Assembly: GCF_016342405.1 (NCBI RefSeq)
Contig: NZ_JAEINN010000017.1
Coordinates: 1 to 64,000 of the forward strand
Source: Maridesulfovibrio ferrireducens
Lineage (GTDB): Bacteria > Desulfobacterota > Desulfovibrionia > Desulfovibrionales > Desulfovibrionaceae
DNA length: 64,000 bases
Direction of reading: 5' to 3'
Shown here: positions 25,891-32,225 of the stretch, piece after piece
How the letters are laid out: every line of letters begins with the position of its first letter
How positions within the stretch are numbered: the first letter of the stretch is position 1
The notes under the pieces: generated by a model
Databases searched by the model: none
The model's input: only the letters and a program-made list of their open reading frames with translations
What the model was told of the DNA's origin: nothing
Made by a program: the position numbers and the translations under genes

Positions 25891-26275
25891 AGCTATCTGG
25901 TTAAATTTAATAAAAAATTAAAAAAAAACTTGGTCACATGCGTCGAAAATACTCCTGTTTAGATAAACATTATCATAGCGAAGAAGTGTCTATAAAACTA
26001 GAAGTTATTTAGTGTATATATTGTTGTTCCGATGAAAAAGAAGGAAGAAGGCGATTGACTTATTATAAGGCATACTCAGCAGTATGAGAGGCGGGGCGTG
26101 AAAATTAAATATGATGTAAAATATGAGATTACAAAGTTGCTTGGTATTATACTTCACTTAGAAAAAAGCATGGGCTTTAGGTTCGGTTCCTACCTGGCTA
26201 GTCATGGTAAATAAAAAGGTTTATACTCAAAAGAGTGTAAACCTTTTATTTTTTTATTTAATCCCAATTGTTAGG
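25891..26275. other. Intergenic region with repeated terminator, copy 2
   Basis: No gene is seen. The left part should hold the promoter of the glycosyltransferase gene. 26215-26246 is the second copy of the 14-base-stem hairpin (AAAGGTTTATACTC / GAGTGTAAACCTTT), which ends the YczE operon on the minus strand. Immediately upstream, GGTTCGGTTCCTACCTGGC at 26180-26198 followed by TAGTCATGGTAAATAAA resembles copy 1 and looks like a decayed tRNA T-arm and acceptor end. Confidence 0.7.
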
Positions 26276-26914
26276 TTAACACCATGAATTAAGTATATGA
26301 ATTTTGTTGTTATATAATTTAACCAGATAGCCTACTAACAGAGCGGCAATGACTGTTCCTTCACGTATTCCTTCCAGTCTGTTCATTAAAATAAAAGAAC
26401 TTATTATTCCGATGGCAACCATTGAGCTATCAAGACCTATCTTTATTTTGCCGAATTCTTTTTTGAAAGTATCCGTAATTACAATCGTTAACCCTTCACC
26501 GGGAAGGTATGTAAGGTTTGCTTTTACCAATAGAAAAATACCGAATGCGATGACAATGCAACTTAGTAAGCTACATATAATCTGCCACACGTAGGTTGAA
26601 GCATTGAGTCCGGATATAAGATATAAGGCAAAGTCAATATAAAATCCGAAGAGAGTTACTGCTACCAGTTGTGAGAAATGCAGAAGAGTGTATTTTTTTC
26701 GTAAAATCAAAAACTGCGCGATAACGAAAAGAGTATTCATGAAAATGGTCAGTTCGCCCAGAGTATAGTTGGATTGTAGGCTATATACATATGGAATGCA
26801 TGATATAGGAGAAACTCCTAAGTTGGCTTTGACTGATAAAGCCACGCCTAGCGCCATTATAAAAATTCCTAAGATTGCTATAAAAAATCTTTTGATGATA
26901 TTAATTTTTGACAT
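26276..26914 (-). CDS. YczE/YitT-like integral membrane protein
   Basis: A 212-residue protein with about five hydrophobic segments, beginning RFFIAILGIFIMALGVALSVKANLGVSPISCIPYVYS. This is the typical opening of the YczE (DUF6198) family, and the same 'G.A..VKANL...PGEG' pattern recurs near residues 125-145, reflecting an internal repeat. The substrate of the family is unknown. It follows the MarR regulator gene by 25 bases on the same strand, so it is probably an export or efflux-like target controlled by that regulator. Confidence 0.83.
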   Translation of the reverse strand: MSKINIIKRFFIAILGIFIMALGVALSVKANLGVSPISCIPYVYSLQSNYTLGELTIFMNTLFVIAQFLILRKKYTLLHFSQLVAVTLFGFYIDFALYLISGLNASTYVWQIICSLLSCIVIAFGIFLLVKANLTYLPGEGLTIVITDTFKKEFGKIKIGLDSSMVAIGIISSFILMNRLEGIREGTVIAALLVGYLVKLYNNKIHILNSWC

Positions 26915-26939
26915 GTATTTATCTCAAAAAGACAGCATA

Positions 26940-27413
26940 TTAAGTGTCTTTGTGTTCGTTGGCAGATATATGAGAATATAAATTGTCTACCATTTTATTA
27001 AGCATCCCCATAAACAGTAGCCGCTCTTTTTCATCAAAGTCTTTAAAAAGAACTTCGTTATGGTTTTTGAGGATACCTATAATGTTAGTCTGTAAAGATT
27101 TAGCTTTGTCTGTAGGATAAACTAGCTTTCGCCGACGGTCTTCTCGGTCTTCTTTGCGGTAGACAAGTCCTTTTTTTTCAAGGTCTTGTAGTGCTCTGGC
27201 TGTTGCAGCCCGATCAATCTGTAGATAATTTGTTAAATCTTCCTGAACAATCCCTTCGTTGCACAGTATTTTCATTAAGAAAGGGATTTTACCTCGTCCT
27301 ATATCTATTTGAGACAACGGTCCCGATAGATAGGTCATACTAAGGCGATGTATTATGGATAATCTTCGTCCTGGTGAATTTTGGTCAAATTTTTGTATTT
27401 GTTCTAAAGCCAT
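26940..27413 (-). CDS. MarR family transcriptional regulator
   Basis: A protein of about 157 residues with the winged helix-turn-helix of MarR proteins: PFLMKILCNEGIVQEDLTNYLQIDRAATARALQDLEKKGLVYRKEDREDRRRKLVYPTDKAKSL in the middle, with the DRRxxxxxLT-type wing. It acts as a dimeric repressor in the cytoplasm. I chose ATG 27413 (MALEQIQKF); an earlier in-frame start at 27455 would run through the probable operator. Two near-perfect palindromes sit just upstream, which suggests autoregulation together with the downstream YczE-like gene. Confidence 0.88.
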   Translation of the reverse strand: MALEQIQKFDQNSPGRRLSIIHRLSMTYLSGPLSQIDIGRGKIPFLMKILCNEGIVQEDLTNYLQIDRAATARALQDLEKKGLVYRKEDREDRRRKLVYPTDKAKSLQTNIIGILKNHNEVLFKDFDEKERLLFMGMLNKMVDNLYSHISANEHKDT

Positions 27414-27428
27414 GGGTACCTCAATTAG

Positions 27429-27455
27429 TTGACAGGTCAATTGTTGACTGGTCAA
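27429..27455. promoter_or_regulatory. Two tandem palindromes, probable MarR operator
   Basis: TTGACAGGTCAA (27429-27440) and TTGACTGGTCAA (27444-27455) are each palindromic (TTGAC-NN-GTCAA) and are centred 15 bases apart, directly before the marR-type start codon. The placement suits a repressor that covers its own promoter. Confidence 0.7.
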
Positions 27456-27581
27456 TAAAATTTGCGGCCTTGGTTGTCAAGGAGCTTGATTGTCTTTGGG
27501 GTGTTTAAGAAGAGGGGAGATGAGGTCTTATCTTTTATCGATAGGTATGAAACTGGAATGACGTGGTACTTATTGAAATAA

Positions 27582-27618
27582 AAAGGTTTATACTCAAACG
27601 AGTGTAAACCTTTTTATT
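27582..27618 (-). terminator. Repeated terminator, copy 3 (end of iron operon)
   Basis: Third copy of the hairpin AAAGGTTTATACTC / GAGTGTAAACCTTT (27582-27613) with an AAAC loop, 16 bases after the last gene of the minus-strand iron operon. T runs exist on both strands. The long tRNA-like flank of copies 1 and 2 is absent here. Confidence 0.85.
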
Positions 27619-27633
27619 GTGAGTTCAGAGCGT

Positions 27634-28347
27634 TTATGCCGTCTCAACAAGAATAGCTTCGGCTTGATCAGAACGTAAGTGCAGGCGCAAACCTTCATTG
27701 CTGAGAATAATTACATGATTGTTGTGGCTCATGCGGAAATCTTTTGCCGGTTCAACGTTTTCAAGTCTGATATTTATTCCGGGTTTGATTCCGAAGAATG
27801 ATAATTTTTCCGCAACTCTGGGGCTGCCGAGGATAGATTTTGTTTCAAAAGTTTCTCTTTTGCCACAGGTTGCAAGCTGACATTCTTCCTTGCCGCATAC
27901 TCCCCATACTTTAGCTGCCATGCCTTCAGTTATATGAGTACTTTTTCCGTCCACTACTACGTGGTAATTCATAGAAGGAAGGCACCGGATAAATTCAATA
28001 TTATCCCCTTCGTTTAAACCTAGAGTTTTAAGGCTGCTTTCCAGACAGGATGCCGCTGTGAGTCCTTCGATGTGGCCTTTTTCGCCTTTTCTCATTTCAA
28101 ATACCGGAGTTTTATGTCCGTCATCGTGATGAATTATTATTTTTGAAGCCATTCCGGCAGCAAGTAGGACTTCACCTTTCGGGCCTTTGACTCTTACCGG
28201 GCAAAGTACAGAATCTTCAGACATAATTTTCAGTTCACAGCCTGGGCGCAGCCCCATGCGTTCCAGTCGGTTTTTAAGATTTTCTCTAGTGATAGTTTTC
28301 AGAATCAACGGTGTTTCAATGGGGGCTTTAGTGAGAGGAGTGGACAT
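27634..28347 (-). CDS. Triple FeoA-domain protein
   Basis: A protein of about 237 residues made of three SH3-like FeoA modules. The first is TITRENLKNRLERMGLRPGCELKIMS (about 15-85), the second has LESSLKTLGLNEGDNIEFIR (about 90-160) and the third has SPRVAEKLSFFGIKPGINIRLENVEP (about 180-237). Between the second and third lies a CGKEECQLATCGKR cysteine group. FeoA modules regulate or assist ferrous iron transporters. The start ATG 28347 shares one base with the stop of the P-type ATPase gene (TAATG-type coupling); a longer in-frame start at 28389 would overlap it. It is the last gene of the iron operon and may regulate the ATPase as FeoA does FeoB. Confidence 0.82.
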   Translation of the reverse strand: MSTPLTKAPIETPLILKTITRENLKNRLERMGLRPGCELKIMSEDSVLCPVRVKGPKGEVLLAAGMASKIIIHHDDGHKTPVFEMRKGEKGHIEGLTAASCLESSLKTLGLNEGDNIEFIRCLPSMNYHVVVDGKSTHITEGMAAKVWGVCGKEECQLATCGKRETFETKSILGSPRVAEKLSFFGIKPGINIRLENVEPAKDFRMSHNNHVIILSNEGLRLHLRSDQAEAILVETA

Positions 28348-30476
28348 TATAGCGCCTCGTTTAATGGTTCTTTGGGGTTGGATTCGCAAGGTGAAGATGA
28401 TGTTTTCAGGGCTGCATATCCTAGAATTCCCACTGTGCTTAAATTATGAGCCATTGCCGCTGTCAGTGTCGATATTTTACCTGTTCCTGCCAGAAGAAGG
28501 GTGGCAGAATTGATTGCAACAGCCGACCACAGGCAGGAGGTGAGAGTCTCGCGGTTATTGATCGCAATAAGGCGGGCTTTCAAAAGTGTTCTCATGTCTT
28601 CATCCATCATAACGACCTGTGCGGACTCGCGCGCAAGGTCGGCCCCTGAGGGCATACATATTCCGACATCCGCACATATTAATGCAGGAGTATCGTTGAC
28701 GCCGTCTCCAGCGAATCCTACTTTTGCACCGCGGTCTTTGAGTCTTTTTACAATGGTGGCTTTGTCCTCGGGCTTAAGTTCCCAATGGACAGAATCAACG
28801 GCGGGAAGTTGTGCTGCGAGCGCCAATGCTGTCGAGCGATGATCTCCGGTAAGAATTTCGATATGTTTGATTCCAGCGGCTTTGAATCCTGCAAGGGTTT
28901 CCGCTGCTTCGGGGCGCAGTTCATCGCGCATGGCGATGATTCCGATAAGTTTTTCATTCATTGCTACAAATAGAAGGTTTTTACCCTCATTACGTAACTG
29001 ACGTGAAGTCTCTTCCATGGATGTGCAGTCTACGAGTTCATCTTCTTCTATAAAGTGCTGGCTTCCGACAAGTATTCTTTTTCCGTCAACATATGCGGAA
29101 ACACCGTGGGCAACAATAAAGTCGACCCCGCTTACTTTCGGTAGTGATATGTCGCGGTCCTTGGCTTCTTTAACGACCGCTTTGGCAACGGGGTGGGCAT
29201 AATGTTCTTCGGCTCCGGCAGCAATAGAAAGAAGTTCTTTTTCAGAAAAGGCAGGTATGGGTACAATGTCGGTAATTTTCAGAATTCCTTGGGTCAGGGT
29301 TCCGGTTTTGTCGAATACAAGGGTGTCAATGGCTGCTAGATTTTCTAAAGCCTGACCTCCTTTCAGCAGAACTCCTGCCTGACTGGCTGTATACATGCTT
29401 GTTCTGGTAGCAATAGGAGTGGAGAGTTTGATTGCGCACGAGTAGTCAACTGTGAGAACTGCCGCGGCCCGGGCTGCATCCTGTGTGAAAGCATATACTC
29501 CCAGACCAAGAGCGAAGGTGAGCGGAACCAGTTTGTCTGCGAGTTCTGAGGATTTAAGCTGAGTTTTGGATTGCGAACGTAATGATGTTTCCAGAAAACG
29601 GTTGATCCGTGCCATACCCGTTTCGGAGCCGACTTTGTCAGCCCTGATTTTTAGAGTACCTTCTTCAACCACTGTGCCGGAAAGGGTGACATCACCGGGT
29701 TGCAGATGTACAGGAACAGATTCGCCTGTGATGGAGCTTTGATTAACTGAGCCGTCACCTTCGACAATGGTTCCTTCCACGGGGATCATTTCTCCGGGAC
29801 CGCAGACTACAATTTCACCGACTTGCAGTTCTGTAAAATTAATTTCAATTTCCCGTCCGTCCCGTTCAATCCATATCTTTTCTATCTGTGGCTTGAGGAG
29901 CGTTTTTAATAGATCGGTTGATTTTTGCTCAGATTGGTCTTCAAGGTATTCACCTAAACTAAGTAAGGCTCCTATAGAGTTGGAAGTGAAATATTCTCCG
30001 CGAAGCAGCGAGAGGGTTTTGACCGTTCCATCCAGAACTTCAATTTTGACACCGCGGGTGAACAGAGTTTGGATTGCAGTAACAATTCCCGGAATTGCAA
30101 GGCCCCAGCTTGTAGCCATCTGTACAGGGCCGGGAAGTATTGGGATAGCCGCTGCGACTGCTGTTTTAGCTCCAACATCGAAAAGATCCACGCTGTGGTT
30201 TTTTTTATTACGATTCAAGAAAGCTTCATTCGGGATTTGTTTAAGTGCCGCAATAATTGATGTTCTGGTGGCATCGGTTCCATCATAATCAACGACTATG
30301 CAAAATGCGGGACCGTTGACTCTTACGGCTGTAACTCCAGAAAGAGATTCCACTCCGGCTTGCAGGTAATTAAGGTCCAGATCCGGGGCGAGCATTATGA
30401 TTGAACGCAGTCTTATTCTATAGGGAAGTTCGTGGACAATTTCAAAACGGCTGGTCCTGAGCGGCATGCGAGTCAT
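28347..30476 (-). CDS. P1B-type metal ATPase with SCA motif (P1B-6-like, FezB-like)
   Basis: A 709-residue heavy-metal P-type ATPase of the inner or an organelle membrane. An N-terminal HMA_2-like domain (about 8-75) has LPYRIRLR in place of a CxxC metal site. SSITGESVPV (actuator, about 250), the membrane motif VDYSCAIKLSTP (about 340-351), phosphorylated Asp in VFDKTGTLT (about 388), EEHYAHPVAKA and AGDGVNDTPAL are all intact. The usual CPC is SCA, which I associate with the P1B-6 class found in iron loci and required for ferrosome formation in Desulfovibrio magneticus (FezB). It overlaps its neighbours on both sides. Iron transport into a compartment is the favoured role. Confidence 0.88.
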   Translation of the reverse strand: MTRMPLRTSRFEIVHELPYRIRLRSIIMLAPDLDLNYLQAGVESLSGVTAVRVNGPAFCIVVDYDGTDATRTSIIAALKQIPNEAFLNRNKKNHSVDLFDVGAKTAVAAAIPILPGPVQMATSWGLAIPGIVTAIQTLFTRGVKIEVLDGTVKTLSLLRGEYFTSNSIGALLSLGEYLEDQSEQKSTDLLKTLLKPQIEKIWIERDGREIEINFTELQVGEIVVCGPGEMIPVEGTIVEGDGSVNQSSITGESVPVHLQPGDVTLSGTVVEEGTLKIRADKVGSETGMARINRFLETSLRSQSKTQLKSSELADKLVPLTFALGLGVYAFTQDAARAAAVLTVDYSCAIKLSTPIATRTSMYTASQAGVLLKGGQALENLAAIDTLVFDKTGTLTQGILKITDIVPIPAFSEKELLSIAAGAEEHYAHPVAKAVVKEAKDRDISLPKVSGVDFIVAHGVSAYVDGKRILVGSQHFIEEDELVDCTSMEETSRQLRNEGKNLLFVAMNEKLIGIIAMRDELRPEAAETLAGFKAAGIKHIEILTGDHRSTALALAAQLPAVDSVHWELKPEDKATIVKRLKDRGAKVGFAGDGVNDTPALICADVGICMPSGADLARESAQVVMMDEDMRTLLKARLIAINNRETLTSCLWSAVAINSATLLLAGTGKISTLTAAMAHNLSTVGILGYAALKTSSSPCESNPKEPLNEAL

Positions 30477-30733
30477 TTTGTAATCCTTTTGGGAGTTTTA
30501 TAGGCCGCGCAATGCATTATTGTGAATCCTACAAAAGCAACAGAGGCCCAGATATGCAAGGGTTTGGCTCCTTTGAATTTTAGAATGCCGGAAGTGAAGG
30601 TTACTCCCAGTGAAGCGACCATTCCGACTTTAGCGGCAGTTTTGGAGAGATTCGGTTCCAGAGGACAGCTGTCTCCGCATGGGCGTTTTTTGATTTTCTT
30701 AATTTTTGCAGGTGTTGTGTTCATGATTTCCAT
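30473..30733 (-). CDS. Small membrane protein of the iron operon
   Basis: An 86-residue protein with a basic N-terminus (KIKKIKKRPCGDSCPLEPN, including a CxxxC pair) and two hydrophobic segments (AAKVGMVASLGVTFTSGIL and PLHIWASVAFVGFTIMHCA). It overlaps the ATPase start by four bases (ATGA), so the products are probably made in fixed ratio. The start may be the ATG at 30733 or the one nine bases further in (30724). The family is not recognised. Membership in the operon suggests a partner or anchor of the ATPase. A strong hairpin lies just before its start codon. Confidence 0.72.
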   Translation of the reverse strand: MEIMNTTPAKIKKIKKRPCGDSCPLEPNLSKTAAKVGMVASLGVTFTSGILKFKGAKPLHIWASVAFVGFTIMHCAAYKTPKRITK

Positions 30734-30737
30734 TGTG

Positions 30738-30770
30738 CTTTCGGGTTCCGCTTAAAGCGGAACCCGAAAG
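30738..30770 (-). promoter_or_regulatory. Perfect 16-base hairpin inside the operon
   Basis: CTTTCGGGTTCCGCTT (30738-30753) and AAGCGGAACCCGAAAG (30755-30770) form a perfect palindrome with one central base, a very stable hairpin within the mRNA. No T run follows on the minus strand, and it sits five bases before the start codon of the small membrane protein. It may hide that start, stabilise the upstream mRNA or act as an attenuator. Its exact role is not readable. Confidence 0.65.
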
Positions 30771-30787
30771 TTTATAATATATTTATA

Positions 30788-31141
30788 CTATTTAGATTGG
30801 CTGACTTCAGCTTTAATGTCCTGAATTTTTTCCTTTGCTTCTTCAATTCCACCTTGGATAGCAGTCCATATCCGCACTGATCCTGAAACGACTGCTTTCT
30901 GTACCTTGGGATTTGAGGCAACAAGAGCGACTCCTGCTCCGATAGCAATACCTTTGAGGTAGCGGGAATCAGTAACGTTTACCCAGCTTTTCAGGCGGGA
31001 GGGTGCATTTTCAGCCTGAATTGGTTGAACGGGCTGAATCTGCTGAACAGGCTGCTGAACTGGAACAACCTGATTGGGATAAGCAGTCACAGGTGGGGCC
31101 TGATAATAGTATGTGTAATCGCTGTTATAATCTTGACTCAT
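30788..31141 (-). CDS. Pro/Gln/Tyr-rich membrane-associated protein (DUF5132-like)
   Basis: A 117-residue protein. Residues 1-45 are low complexity (Tyr, Pro, Gln, Val; VQQPVQQIQPVQPIQ). Residues about 62-85 form a short hydrophobic segment YLKGIAIGAGVALVASNP, followed by an amphipathic charged helix (AIQGGIEEAKEKIQDIKAEV). The KGxxxGAG segment and charged tail resemble the DUF5132 type found beside P1B ATPases. The preceding, longer protein has the same layout, so the two are paralogous. The start codon shares a base with the stop of that gene. A coat or scaffold role on a metal-storage membrane is possible (inference). Confidence 0.75.
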   Translation of the reverse strand: MSQDYNSDYTYYYQAPPVTAYPNQVVPVQQPVQQIQPVQPIQAENAPSRLKSWVNVTDSRYLKGIAIGAGVALVASNPKVQKAVVSGSVRIWTAIQGGIEEAKEKIQDIKAEVSQSK

Positions 31142-31872
31142 TATACTGTTCCTTTATCTTCTTTGGTTTTAGCTGTTTGTGCTGCTTTGTATTCTTGTTC
31201 TGCTTTGAGATCTTCTTGTTTTTCCTGTTCTTCAGCGGACATTTCATCGGATTTTCCGAAGATGCTTCCTACGCCTGAAGTAAAGACGGATCTGACTGTT
31301 TCGCTTGTGCATACAAAGGTTATTCCTGCTCCAACAAGCAGTCCTTTCCAAAAGCTGTCATCAATGCCGTTGAAAAAGCTGAGAAAGTTGGAAGGGTCAG
31401 CGTTGCCGTCAGCGGTATCTTTAACCAGATTTACAAATTGTTTGATCTGTTCGTCTGCTGCCGGAGGGGCGGAAAGTGGAACCTGCTGCGGAATAGGTTG
31501 CTGGTAGGGCTGTTGAATAGGCTGAGCATACATTGGCTGCTGGTATACAGGCTGTCCGTAAACGGGCTGCTGAATAGGCTGTCCGTAGACAGGTTGCTGG
31601 ATTGGCTGTGCGTAAACAGGCTGTTGGATTGGTTGCTGCACTGGCTGCTGGATTGGTTGTCCATAGACTGGCTGTCCCTGAATATCCGTCTGAGCATATC
31701 CGGTTGACACGGGAGATCCCTGATAAGGATCGCCGGGCATAGTGTAGGAATAATGAGGCTGTCCCATATCCGGTCCCATTACCGGCTGTGCGGTGTAGGG
31801 CTGTTGTGGAATGGTTGTTTCTTCATGTGAATGCTGATCCGGTGCCGGCTGAATAGTCTGTTCTGTAGTCAT
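31141..31872 (-). CDS. Gln/Pro-rich repeat protein with membrane segment
   Basis: A 243-residue protein. About residues 60-130 are made of degenerate repeats of the unit QPVYGQPIQ / QPVQQPIQ. A helical part follows (EQIKQFVNLVKDTADGNADPSNFLSFF), then one hydrophobic segment FWKGLLVGAGITFVCTSETV (about 172-191) and a highly charged tail. The KGxxxGAG segment is shared with the following 117-residue protein. Such low-complexity extensions can mediate condensation or coating. Base composition of the repeat is GC-richer than its surroundings. It belongs to the iron operon; function not established. Confidence 0.78.
   Translation of the reverse strand: MTTEQTIQPAPDQHSHEETTIPQQPYTAQPVMGPDMGQPHYSYTMPGDPYQGSPVSTGYAQTDIQGQPVYGQPIQQPVQQPIQQPVYAQPIQQPVYGQPIQQPVYGQPVYQQPMYAQPIQQPYQQPIPQQVPLSAPPAADEQIKQFVNLVKDTADGNADPSNFLSFFNGIDDSFWKGLLVGAGITFVCTSETVRSVFTSGVGSIFGKSDEMSAEEQEKQEDLKAEQEYKAAQTAKTKEDKGTV
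31500..31690 (-). repeat. Coding tandem repeats (QPVYGQPIQ type)
   Basis: On the plus strand, short units such as GGCTGCTGGATTGGCTG and GGCTGTCCGTAAACGGG recur about nine times at 27-30 base steps with substitutions. They encode the Gln/Pro/Tyr repeats of the 243-residue protein. This explains the repetition; it is not a CRISPR array, since there are no unique spacers. Confidence 0.8.
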
Positions 31873-31916
31873 TGTTTTCTCCTGTTTTATTCTTTTAATT
31901 ATTTTTAATATGAGGT

Positions 31917-32225
31917 TTAGTTCATCAGTTTTCCGTAAAGACCTGTGATAATCTCAACCTTTTTAATTTTGTCTTTTCCCTGAATCAGTTCTTCGATGAT
32001 TTCAGGAGATATTTCGTCTGTATTGTATTCGATGACCACAGATCTGGCGGTCATATTAACCCTTGCGGCAAGAATTGCTTTCGGTAATTCTTGATGCTCT
32101 TTCATGGCTTTTAATGCCGCGGGTTTGGTAAGGATCAGCGGGCTGAATTTTACCCTTATGCGACCCGGAACGTGGTGAGCCACATCCAGATAGTTTTCGA
32201 GATCAATCAGCTTATGAAAGTTCAT
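31917..32225 (-). CDS. HMA_2-like domain protein (FezC-like candidate)
   Basis: A 102-residue single-domain protein with the ferredoxin-like HMA_2 pattern: DVAHHVPGRIRVKFSPLI, then ARVNMTARSVVIEYNTDEISPEIIEELI. The PGRIRVK motif replaces the CxxC metal site and is shared with the N-terminal domains of both ATPases in this operon. It overlaps the upstream CPC-type ATPase gene by 14 bases. It may be a free version of that regulatory domain or the equivalent of a Fez accessory protein. It has no Cys, so direct soft-metal binding is unlikely. Confidence 0.78.
   Translation of the reverse strand: MNFHKLIDLENYLDVAHHVPGRIRVKFSPLILTKPAALKAMKEHQELPKAILAARVNMTARSVVIEYNTDEISPEIIEELIQGKDKIKKVEIITGLYGKLMN

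Noticed and set aside
29767-30288. Plus-strand frame of 173 residues
   Set aside because: It lies wholly inside the P-type ATPase gene on the other strand, and its product is a Ser/Arg-rich shadow with no domain.
31500-31690. CRISPR-like spacing of short repeats
   Set aside because: The units are degenerate, have no unique spacers and are explained by Gln/Pro-rich coding repeats.
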